Part shown: one piece after another, positions 1-5,421 of the stretch
How the letters are laid out: each line of letters begins with the position of its first letter
Numbering within the stretch: position 1 is the stretch's first letter
Origin: Candidatus Thorarchaeota archaeon
GTDB taxonomy: Archaea; Asgardarchaeota; Thorarchaeia; Thorarchaeales; Thorarchaeaceae
Length of the DNA: 10,726 nucleotides
NCBI GenBank assembly: GCA_016840825.1
Contig: JAEORN010000239.1
Span: forward strand, 1-10,726
Direction: 5' to 3'
Made by a program: the position numbers and the translations under genes
Notes under the pieces: model-generated
What the model saw: the letters and a program-made list of their open reading frames with translations, nothing else
Databases searched by the model: none
Told to the model about the DNA's origin: nothing

Positions 1-288
1 ACTGAACCCACTGGATGTGAGTCGTTTCAGGTACTCAAGGGTAGCAATCATGCCATCTATGGATTCCTGAATGAACTCTATATCAGAAGTTTCTGGCAGG
101 GATGGCAGAGAAACTTCAATATCAATGTCGAAATCCTCTGTCCTGTCTATGTATCTTGTCAGAATGATGCGCACCGTACTGGTTTCAAGAAGAACCTCTG
201 TAGCCTGGTGCATCCTGTTTGGAGTGGCGAGGGAGAGGTCGGCTCGAACAAATCGCCGGAACCTCTCCATCATCTCAGTTGAATTCAT
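1..288 (-). CDS. Unrecognised protein, third gene of ABC operon A (C-terminus beyond window)
   Basis: An open frame reads from an ATG at 288 to the left edge of the window without a stop (96 codons visible). A GGAG sits about 8 bases before the ATG, and the permease gene ends only 15 bases upstream, so it is very likely co-transcribed as the third gene of operon A. The visible part is soluble and charged, starting MNSTEMMERFRRFVRADLSL, with no signal peptide or membrane segment. A stretch around residues 57-68 is strongly acidic and alternates Asp and Ile. I do not recognise the family. Its position suggests an accessory or regulatory protein of the exporter, but that is inference. The plus-strand open frame over the same bases has no ribosome binding site and is treated as a shadow. 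Confidence 0.7.
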   Translation of the reverse strand, partial: MNSTEMMERFRRFVRADLSLATPNRMHQATEVLLETSTVRIILTRYIDRTEDFDIDIEVSLPSLPETSDIEFIQESIDGMIATLEYLKRLTSSGFS

Positions 289-303
289 CTTGTTATCTCC
301 AGA

Positions 304-1086
304 CTATAGCTCAGTTCTATCAAACGCAAAGATTGCAATGACTGTGAACATGATAATCTGAACACAGGCGGATAGGAGCATCAATTCAAGACCTTGAATC
401 GGTCCCCCTATCACAAATCCGACACCCATCACTGGAAGGGAGTATGGGATTAGGTTTAAGACAAAGGGGAAGTATTGGGCTATAATCTGTGCTCCAAGTC
501 CCAGACCTACTGCCACTGCAAGTACCTTGCCTCTGCTTGTTGTAAAAGTACCAAGCATTACTGTCAAACTTACAAAGTAGATCACAGCGACGCCTGAAAG
601 TCCTAGAGTCATGATGTATCCAGGTATGTTTAGAGTAAAGCCAAATGCACCAAAGACGCCATAGCCTATGACACCATTAATGACCACAGAAACTGCTATG
701 ATTGCTAGAACACTCGCGGCCATCTTTGAAAGAATATATGCCTTCTTTGACACAGGTTTTGAGAGAATCCATGCAGCAGTGCCAGATACCTTCTCATCTA
801 TGATGGTGCCCTGCAACAATACTGGGATGAAGATCGACATGAAGAAGGCCAGCATACTATAGAAAATAGCCAATGAAAAAACTAACATTGTTTCCCCTCC
901 TCCAATCATGCCATTAGGCATACTAAGAATGAGAGCAACCAGTCCGTTTGTAAAGAGAGTCCAAACCACTAGTTGTTGAATCCAGTACATCCGACTACGT
1001 TCGTGAAATAGCTCACGGCGGATCAGATTCTTCATCCCTGCGTACCAGGGTTCTGTATTAGTTCGTGATATCTGTTCAGTTGTCAC
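304..1086 (-). CDS. ABC-2 type exporter permease (operon A)
   Basis: Integral membrane subunit expected to pair with the ATPase encoded just upstream to form an ABC-2 type exporter; the substrate is unknown. With the GTG start at 1086 the protein has 260 residues and about six hydrophobic segments near residues 37-56, 67-92, 122-146, 156-182, 186-206 and 232-254. Between segments 2 and 3 lies the motif IIDEKVSGTAAWILSKPVSK, a typical cytoplasmic loop of ABC-2 permeases (acidic residue, Gly, then 'LSKPVS'). The start is chosen because GGAGG lies 9 bases before the GTG. A TTG at 1104 and an ATG at 1095 are in frame, but the ATG directly abuts GGAGG. The gene overlaps the end of the ATPase gene by 11 bases, implying translational coupling. 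The family call is firm; the exact start is less so. Confidence 0.88.
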   Translation of the reverse strand: MTTEQISRTNTEPWYAGMKNLIRRELFHERSRMYWIQQLVVWTLFTNGLVALILSMPNGMIGGGETMLVFSLAIFYSMLAFFMSIFIPVLLQGTIIDEKVSGTAAWILSKPVSKKAYILSKMAASVLAIIAVSVVINGVIGYGVFGAFGFTLNIPGYIMTLGLSGVAVIYFVSLTVMLGTFTTSRGKVLAVAVGLGLGAQIIAQYFPFVLNLIPYSLPVMGVGFVIGGPIQGLELMLLSACVQIIMFTVIAIFAFDRTEL

Positions 1087-2065
1087 TTTTTCCATCCTCC
1101 ACAAGTCTAAGGAAAATTTCTTCTAATTCATACTTCTTCATAGCAAATTCACAGACAGAGAGAGACCGGTCTCTGAGAATGAGCCTCAGGAGTTCCTCCT
1201 CTGCCAAGGCTTCATCTCCTACTGAGACTAGCCATTTTGTCCGGCCATTCTGTTCCATAGTCTGGACTGAGTTCACCCACGACTGCTTTGTGATGAGGTC
1301 TCTCGCTCTCTGTGGGTCGCCCTTGAGGGTTATTGTATAGACTATGCCTTCATTTCCTGCAAGAAGCTCGCTTAGAGATGCACTTGCAACGAGACTCCCT
1401 CTGTTCAGAATTGCCGCTCGGTCGCTGACTCTCTGCGCATCATCAAGGATGTGCGTAGAGTAGAAGATTGTTGTTCTGCTTCTGAGAGACTGCATCAGAT
1501 CAAGGACATCCTCTCTGCCTTGAGGATCTAGTCCTGCCGCTGGTTCATCAAGGATGAGCAGATCTGGATCATTTATTAGAGCCTGGGCAATTCCAAGGCG
1601 CTGCTTTTCTCCGCCTGAGAAGCCCTTTGTCTTTCTGTCAGCTTTTTGATAAAGCTCAACAAGATGCAGCAGTCCGTCAATCTTGTCCTCTAACTGCTGG
1701 CCGCCTCGCTCATAGAAGAACTTGGCTGCAAATCTGAGGATTTGGCGAGGAGTCATGCTCTGAGAATACTGTTGATTCTGTGCCATGTAGCCCACTTGGG
1801 AACGAATTCTCTTGTTCTCCGTTGTGAGGTTATGACCAAGAATGGTTCCGCCGCCCGATGTGGGTCGACTCAAGCCCAAAAGCATCTTGATCGTGGTTGT
1901 CTTCCCAGCACCGTTTGGACCCAGGAATGCGAAGACTGAGTTCTTCGGCACCTGTAGATTTAGTCCCTTCACCGCATAGAAGTTTCCAAAGGCTTTGCTG
2001 AGCCCGTGAATCTCAAATGCAGTGTGGTTTTGATTTTCTTTCATTTTTTCTTGTGATTCGATCAT
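1076..2065 (-). CDS. ABC transporter ATP-binding protein (operon A)
   Basis: Cytoplasmic nucleotide-binding subunit of an ABC-2 exporter, 329 residues. All motifs are present: Walker A GPNGAGKTT (49-57), Q-loop GYMAQ with Gln96, signature FSGGEKQ (149-155), Walker B LLILDEP (169-175) with catalytic Glu174, and switch His205 in YSTHILDD. About 90 residues follow the nucleotide-binding domain, as is common for exporter ATPases of the CcmA/NatA type. The ATG at 2065 lacks a clear Shine-Dalgarno. It is supported by the duplicated copy at 4011-4244, which opens with the same pattern (MIESQEK against MTESREK) at the same distance from the conserved promoter. Met8 is an alternative start. It is the first gene of operon A, followed by the permease and the gene at 1-288. 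A palindrome lies about 93 bases upstream. Confidence 0.92.
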   Translation of the reverse strand: MIESQEKMKENQNHTAFEIHGLSKAFGNFYAVKGLNLQVPKNSVFAFLGPNGAGKTTTIKMLLGLSRPTSGGGTILGHNLTTENKRIRSQVGYMAQNQQYSQSMTPRQILRFAAKFFYERGGQQLEDKIDGLLHLVELYQKADRKTKGFSGGEKQRLGIAQALINDPDLLILDEPAAGLDPQGREDVLDLMQSLRSRTTIFYSTHILDDAQRVSDRAAILNRGSLVASASLSELLAGNEGIVYTITLKGDPQRARDLITKQSWVNSVQTMEQNGRTKWLVSVGDEALAEEELLRLILRDRSLSVCEFAMKKYELEEIFLRLVEDGKSDN

Positions 2066-2157
2066 ATTGATTCACGAGTATAATGTCTGCAAAAACAGGA
2101 TATCTAGTTGCGTCACGTTTGAAGTTGATAAGAATACAAGAAGAGGCTCATAGAATG
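2066..2157 (-). promoter_or_regulatory. Conserved promoter/leader segment of operon A
   Basis: The bases between the palindrome and the ATPase start align without gaps to 4245-4336 in front of operon B; a hand count over about 95 bases gives roughly 80% identity. The best kept block is CTAGATATCCTGTTTTTGCA (minus strand), identical in both copies. Just upstream of it is a TTATC-containing, TATA-like stretch that both copies share. If that is the TATA element, transcription would start around the conserved block and leave a leader of some 40-45 bases. The exact TATA box and start site are not determined here. Confidence 0.45.
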
Positions 2158-2189
2158 TCACTTTGTAAAGAGTGGACTTTACAAAGTGA
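2158..2189. promoter_or_regulatory. Perfect 13-bp inverted repeat, candidate operator or RNA hairpin (copy 1)
   Basis: The arms are TCACTTTGTAAAG (2158-2170) and CTTTACAAAGTGA (2177-2189), separated by 6 bases and perfectly complementary. It lies about 93 bases before the operon A ATPase start and 20 bases after the stop of the Lrp-like remnant. A related palindrome occupies the equivalent place before operon B. As DNA it could bind a dimeric regulator, for which the nearby Lrp-like proteins are natural candidates. As RNA it would make a strong 13-bp hairpin at the end of the former regulator transcript. No T-rich tail follows, so a simple terminator is less likely. Confidence 0.6.
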
Positions 2190-2209
2190 TTGGATTGAAG
2201 TATTTGAAA

Positions 2210-2260
2210 TCAAACAACCTGAATTGCCTCCTCAAGACTGACTTTTCTAAACCGCATGTT
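2210..2260 (-). pseudogene. C-terminal remnant of an Lrp/AsnC-like regulator gene
   Basis: Read on the minus strand, these bases encode MRFRKVSLEEAIQVV followed by TGA at 2212-2210. This matches the C-terminus of the intact regulator at 5422-6336 (MGLRRLYLEEAIQTAGV, then stop): 8 of the first 13 residues are identical and the stop falls in nearly the same place. The DNA also aligns, with about 31 of 45 bases matching by hand. Further upstream the similarity fades, and the reading frame runs into the terminator of operon B. Its place, just before a palindrome and an ABC ATPase gene, equals that of the intact regulator at 4379-5293. It is therefore read as the stump of a third regulator copy. 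Confidence 0.55.
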
Positions 2261-2272
2261 GATTTGGCGAGC

Positions 2273-2306
2273 AAAAGAAAAGAGGAAGAGGGCGGAATGC
2301 CCTCTT
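2273..2306 (-). terminator. Hairpin plus T-rich tract terminating operon B
   Basis: On the minus strand AAGAGGGC and GCCCTCTT form a perfect 8-bp stem with loop ATTCC (2286-2306). CCTCTTTTCTTTT follows it (2285-2273). It starts only 3 bases after the stop codon of the operon B permease. A GC-rich stem followed by a pyrimidine tract with T runs fits a transcription end for operon B. It also separates operon B from the promoter of operon A. Confidence 0.6.
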
Positions 2307-2309
2307 GGA

Positions 2310-3065
2310 CTACATTGATACCATTCTATCACGATTGAATCTAGTAATTGCCAGAGACCATGTGACGATTGCCAGTATAGATGCAATAACTAGTGTAATA
2401 GTGTTGGAGAACCATACTAAGTTCATATCTGCAACTCCTACATCACTCATTGACATCATTGGTAGAATCATAGGAATTAGAAAGATAATAACAGTTGATC
2501 CAGACGACTGATATGCCTCATAGACACGCTTGACTTTCCCGCTGATGAGGACCATCAATGATACTATTGCCATGATAAGAATAGGACCAGCTACTAGGAG
2601 TAAAAACAGGCTGGGCAATCCTGGCAATAGCATTGCTTGAGCGCCTACAGAGATGAGTATTATATTTGTGGCAATCTCTGTGACGAGAATTGAACCTAGT
2701 AGCAAAGCAATGGTTGGGATGAATGAGCTCAGTACTTTGCCAACTAGAAGTTCTCGATCTGTCAAGGGTGTGCACAAGAGAGGCTCAAGAGTGTTCGATT
2801 CCCTTTCACCTACAAGTGCATTAGCAGATATTAGAGTCGCTGGAATTATAGCCATTATACCAAGCATAGGTGACATGATTGGATCTATCATTGCTATTGT
2901 AGCCGCTGCAAATGCAGGTGCTGCCAATGCTAATAGCAAAACAAGTCCAATTAGCATAACAGGTGCCATTGCAGCCATACCAACAAGACTATACTTGACC
3001 ATTTTCACTTTCAGTGCCATACGCAGGTCAGCTCGGGCAACAAGCATCGATTTCCTTAGAGTCAC
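2310..3065 (-). CDS. ABC-2 type exporter permease (operon B)
   Basis: Membrane subunit of a second ABC-2 exporter, 251 residues with about six hydrophobic segments near residues 27-50, 66-86, 110-135, 150-176, 190-206 and 220-242. The cytoplasmic loop at 86-110 contains GERESNTLEPLL followed by CTPLTDREL, the 'E+E.gTle.LL.tPls..e' motif of ABC-2/NatB-like permeases. The start is GTG at 3065, overlapping the TAG of the ATPase gene by one base (TAGTG), with GGAGG 9 bases upstream; tight coupling with the ATPase is expected. No soluble extracellular domain is seen, so it is a minimal permease. The substrate cannot be told from sequence; drug, lipid or ion export are all possible in this family. 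The operon ends directly after it in a hairpin. Confidence 0.9.
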   Translation of the reverse strand: MTLRKSMLVARADLRMALKVKMVKYSLVGMAAMAPVMLIGLVLLLALAAPAFAAATIAMIDPIMSPMLGIMAIIPATLISANALVGERESNTLEPLLCTPLTDRELLVGKVLSSFIPTIALLLGSILVTEIATNIILISVGAQAMLLPGLPSLFLLLVAGPILIMAIVSLMVLISGKVKRVYEAYQSSGSTVIIFLIPMILPMMSMSDVGVADMNLVWFSNTITLVIASILAIVTWSLAITRFNRDRMVSM

Positions 3066-4006
3066 TAGATAACACCTCCTTTTACGACATTAAGATATAG
3101 ATCTTCTAATGTCGCGGCTTCTTCTGCAAATTCGATAATTCTGACTCCTTGAGACAGTAACGATTGCATCAGAGTTGAGTTATTGCCTATTGGGTCTTCA
3201 ATTGTGACTTGAAGAGAGTCAACTTCTGTTTCAGCCGATTTTACGAACGACATGGATTTTGCGATTGATAGAGCCTTTTCCAGGTCATTGTTGACGCGAA
3301 TAGTGAAATTCTGACTAGCTCGCAGTTTAGCCTGAAGTTCCTTTGTCTTGCCGCTAAGTAAGATTCGACCCTTATCGATGATTGCAATCCTGTCGCAGAT
3401 TCTTTGAACCTCCGCTAGATTGTGTGAGTTGATGAAGAAGGTCTGTTTATACTTCTTAGCAAGGCTAAGGATGAGTTCTCGAACTTTTTTGGCTGCAATA
3501 GGATCCAATGCAGAAGTCGGTTCATCCAATAAGAGCACTCTTGGTCGGTGAAGTAAAGCACGGCATAAAGCAAGACGCTGTCGATTGCCTGTGCTCAACT
3601 CTCCGGCAGGATCATCTTTTCGTTCCCAGAGCCCCATGAAAGTCAGCAGCTCCTCGATTCTTTCGGGTATCTCTGCATCTGGAATTCCATAGAGCTTCCC
3701 AAAGTACTCCAAATTCTCATAGGTAGACATTGTAGAATAGAGAGTATGATTGCTCTCTTCTGGCATGACACCAGTTATCTCTCGAACACGTACTGGTGAT
3801 TCGATGATATCAAAGCCTCCTACAGAAGCTGTGCCTTCACTTGGAGTGAGAAGCGTGCATAGAAGCCGAATTGATGTAGATTTGCCTGCTCCATTTGGTC
3901 CCAGTAGTCCGTAGATCGAACCTTCGGGGACACTCAGCTCAATGTGATCGACGGCAGTTAAATCGTCAAATCTCTTTGTTAAGCCTTTAATATTTACTTC
4001 GTCCAA
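3065..4006 (-). CDS. ABC transporter ATP-binding protein (operon B)
   Basis: Nucleotide-binding subunit, 313 residues, partner of the permease at 2310-3065. It has Walker A GPNGAGKST (36-44), Walker B VLLLDEP with catalytic Glu162, and H-loop His195 in FINSHNL. Two motifs deviate from consensus: the Q-loop reads GVMPEE with Glu83 where Gln is usual, and the signature reads LSTGNRQ (137-143) instead of LSGGQ. Both variants occur in exporter ATPases of this type, so the protein is probably active. About 90 residues follow the nucleotide-binding domain. The start is TTG at 4006, chosen because GGAGG at 4018-4014 lies 7 bases upstream. The stop codon of the preceding ATPase fragment (4013-4011) overlaps that ribosome binding site. 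It is clearly diverged from the operon A ATPase and is not part of the local duplication. Confidence 0.92.
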   Translation of the reverse strand: MDEVNIKGLTKRFDDLTAVDHIELSVPEGSIYGLLGPNGAGKSTSIRLLCTLLTPSEGTASVGGFDIIESPVRVREITGVMPEESNHTLYSTMSTYENLEYFGKLYGIPDAEIPERIEELLTFMGLWERKDDPAGELSTGNRQRLALCRALLHRPRVLLLDEPTSALDPIAAKKVRELILSLAKKYKQTFFINSHNLAEVQRICDRIAIIDKGRILLSGKTKELQAKLRASQNFTIRVNNDLEKALSIAKSMSFVKSAETEVDSLQVTIEDPIGNNSTLMQSLLSQGVRIIEFAEEAATLEDLYLNVVKGGVI

Positions 4007-4010
4007 TTTT

Positions 4011-4244
4011 TTACCTCCAAAAGCAATATTCTATTGTTTTCAATGTGAGGTCATGACTAAGAATAGCTTTACCGCCTGATGTCAGACGAGTGAGATCAAA
4101 GGAAAGCTTGATTCTCCAGATAGCTCCATTTAGACCAAGAAATGCCAAGAACGAGTTCATTGGCAGCTGTAGAGTACTGAGTCTTTGAGAATCAGTCACT
4201 GGGTTGTTCTTCCTTTCCTTCTGTTTTTCTCGTGATTCTGTCAT
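4011..4244 (-). pseudogene. Truncated ABC ATPase N-terminus, now a leader ORF of operon B
   Basis: A 77-codon open frame homologous to the N-terminus of the operon A ATPase. NSFLAFLGLNGA (30-41) matches NSVFAFLGPNGA, and LTSGGKAILSHDLT matches PTSGGGTILGHNLT. The Walker A motif is destroyed: GPNGAGKTT has become GLNGAIWRI, losing the phosphate-binding Lys. About 12 codons are missing between the start and the first match and 2 more after it, yet the frame stays open. Everything after the first strand region is absent (no Q-loop, signature or Walker B), so it cannot be an ATPase. It lies behind the conserved promoter, and its TAA falls inside GGAGGTAA, 4 bases before the TTG of the operon B ATPase. 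It may be plain debris or may act as a translated leader coupled to operon B. Confidence 0.75.
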
Positions 4245-4336
4245 GATGATTCACGAGTATAGTATGTGCAAAAACAGGATATCTAGCTGCGTCAGGTATG
4301 AGGTTGATAAAACGAATAGAAGAGGTCCAAAGAGTG
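4245..4336 (-). promoter_or_regulatory. Conserved promoter/leader segment before operon B
   Basis: This is the counterpart of 2066-2157. It keeps the identical block CTAGATATCCTGTTTTTGCA and the upstream TTTTATC TATA-like stretch, and has the same length between palindrome and ATG. It is the only evident promoter upstream of operon B, so operon B is probably transcribed from this recruited promoter through the ATPase fragment. Confidence 0.45.
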
Positions 4337-4368
4337 TCATTTTGTAAGGAAGACACCTTACAAAACGA
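4337..4368. promoter_or_regulatory. Inverted repeat, candidate operator or RNA hairpin (copy 2)
   Basis: TTTTGTAAGG (4340-4349) and CCTTACAAAA (4356-4365) are perfectly complementary across a 6-base spacer. One mismatch and two more pairs extend the symmetry to 4337-4368. Relative to copy 1, two base changes in the left arm (C to T and A to G) are matched by the complementary changes in the right arm, so symmetry was restored. It starts 10 bases after the stop of the regulator at 4379-5293 and lies about 93 bases before the leader ORF of operon B. Confidence 0.6.
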
Positions 4369-4378
4369 TTAGATCTGA

Positions 4379-5293
4379 CTAAATACCTGCAGCCTGCATA
4401 GCTTCCTCGAGCCAGAGTCTGCCAAGGCTCTTGTATCTATATGCTGGTCGGTAGATGAACGCCTCAGAATACACAATGCCTGGTTGCATCTTGAGCTCGG
4501 CTGTGAGTGTGTCAACGTGATTCAAGTTGTCGAAAGATGCAGCACAAATTAGCAATGGATCACTCGCAGATGGAAAAATCTGCCAGAATGTATCCTGGTA
4601 ACGTGCAGTCAGCATGTCCAGAATCTCTTCCCTAGAAACCTGTTTTGGATTCCATTTTAATTTCAGAAGAACGGTCACTTTATCTCCCACATTGAGGCGC
4701 GCTCTGAGTCCGAATTTAATAGCCTCGTTTTGGTGTAGCTCTCGCAATATCTTTCGAACTAGGCGCACGTTCAAGCCAGTTTGGCTTGCGATATCACTAA
4801 TAGGCACTCTAGCATCTTCAAGAAGAGATTTGAGGACTCTCAAATGAAGATTCGTCAGATTTGCTTTCTTTCCTCGCGGGGAAAGCAAAGTATGCATTTC
4901 AGTTGAGCTGATATGGGGATTTCGCCTGAATGCCTCAGAAAGAGCCGCTAACTCGGATGAGCTTGTATACTCTGCGAAAATCAAATAGTCTCCTCCATAG
5001 ATGAGAGTAATCTGCAGAACACCTCTGTTTGAAGCAATCTCTGAGATGAATTGCTCCTTATCCTCCATGCCATCTGTTTTTAGCCAGATTGCCATTAACT
5101 CGGAACCAATCATGGCTGGTACGAACTCAACAACGAAATCTATTATGGCTCCAGCAGCGACCATATCATCGACTCTATTCTTGATGGCAGTAGCAGACAT
5201 TCCCAAGGATTTGGCTATCTCTCGATATGGCGTTCTACAATCTCGAGATAGAATGTCAATTATCTTCCTGTCAACATAATCTAACTTTGGCAT
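4379..5293 (-). CDS. Double-domain Lrp/AsnC-like transcriptional regulator (paralog 1)
   Basis: A 304-residue DNA-binding regulator with a repeated layout: AsnC-type HTH (about 4-50, with PYREIAKSLGMSATAIKNRV), a RAM-like effector domain (about 53-137), a second HTH (about 146-194, with ISDIASQTGLNVRLVRKIL) and a second RAM-like domain (about 196-285). Classic Lrp proteins have one such pair in about 150 residues, so this is a tandem-fused form. The ATG at 5293 is preferred over the in-frame TTG at 5296 because it matches the paralog start (MPKLDYVDRK against MTILDEIDKK). No Shine-Dalgarno is seen. It lies directly upstream of the palindrome and exporter promoter, in the same direction, so control of the exporters and itself is a reasonable inference. 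The effector ligand is unknown; amino acids are typical for the family. Confidence 0.85.
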   Translation of the reverse strand: MPKLDYVDRKIIDILSRDCRTPYREIAKSLGMSATAIKNRVDDMVAAGAIIDFVVEFVPAMIGSELMAIWLKTDGMEDKEQFISEIASNRGVLQITLIYGGDYLIFAEYTSSSELAALSEAFRRNPHISSTEMHTLLSPRGKKANLTNLHLRVLKSLLEDARVPISDIASQTGLNVRLVRKILRELHQNEAIKFGLRARLNVGDKVTVLLKLKWNPKQVSREEILDMLTARYQDTFWQIFPSASDPLLICAASFDNLNHVDTLTAELKMQPGIVYSEAFIYRPAYRYKSLGRLWLEEAMQAAGI

Positions 5294-5388
5294 CAATTGA
5301 AAATGTCAAGAAATACTTCATGAAGGTTTTGATTTGCAGGAAAATGCAACAAATTTCATCTGTTTCTTTTTCCAATTGATGTTTGGGA

Positions 5389-5409
5389 CAATCCCTCACA
5401 GAGGGATTG
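5389..5409. promoter_or_regulatory. 9-bp inverted repeat between the two Lrp-like genes
   Basis: CAATCCCTC (5389-5397) and GAGGGATTG (5401-5409) are perfectly complementary around a 3-base loop. It begins 12 bases after the stop of paralog 2 and lies about 95 bases before the ATG of paralog 1. The placement equals that of the two exporter palindromes, but the sequence is unrelated. No T-rich tract follows on the minus strand. It could be a 3'-end hairpin or an operator. Confidence 0.5.
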
Positions 5410-5421
5410 AATCAGTTCTGT

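Larger units (their letters stand above)
1806..2260 (-). repeat. Duplicated regulator-end/palindrome/promoter/ATPase-start segment, copy 1
   Basis: This segment is homologous to 4028-4430 in the same order and orientation: the last codons of an Lrp-like gene, a palindrome, about 95 bases of promoter, and the first part of an ABC ATPase gene. In this copy the ATPase continues intact while the regulator part is a stump. The left boundary is set by similarity around 1806-1836, where both copies share a GTGAGGT-ATGAC block. Boundaries are by eye and may move by tens of bases. Confidence 0.65.
4028..4430 (-). repeat. Duplicated regulator-end/palindrome/promoter/ATPase-start segment, copy 2
   Basis: Homologous to 1806-2260 in the same order and orientation. 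Here the regulator end belongs to an intact gene (4379-5293), while the ATPase part is broken off within about 10-15 bases of the ribosome binding site of the operon B ATPase. The right boundary is judged from the shared run around CTTCCTCGAG in the regulator C-terminus. The promoter part is roughly 80% identical by hand count, higher than the ATPase part, which fits stronger constraint on the control region. Confidence 0.65.

Noticed and set aside
71..361. Plus-strand open frame of 96 codons
   Set aside because: It overlaps the minus-strand gene at 1-288 and the end of the permease gene, has no ribosome binding site, and its translation looks like a shadow (Ser/Arg rich, no family features).
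948..970. GTTTGTAAAGAGAGTCCAAAC, resembling the exporter palindrome
   Set aside because: It shares an 11-base run with the left arm of copy 1 but its own symmetry is only five bases per side, and it lies inside the permease coding region where the codons explain it.
2518..2775. Minus-strand open frame of 85 codons
   Set aside because: It lies entirely inside the operon B permease gene in another frame and translates to a Ser/His/Arg-rich shadow.
5336..5354. Imperfect inverted repeat around TTTGCAGG and TGCAACAAA upstream of Lrp-like paralog 1
   Set aside because: Only six bases pair before an insertion is needed, which is expected by chance in this AT-rich stretch.
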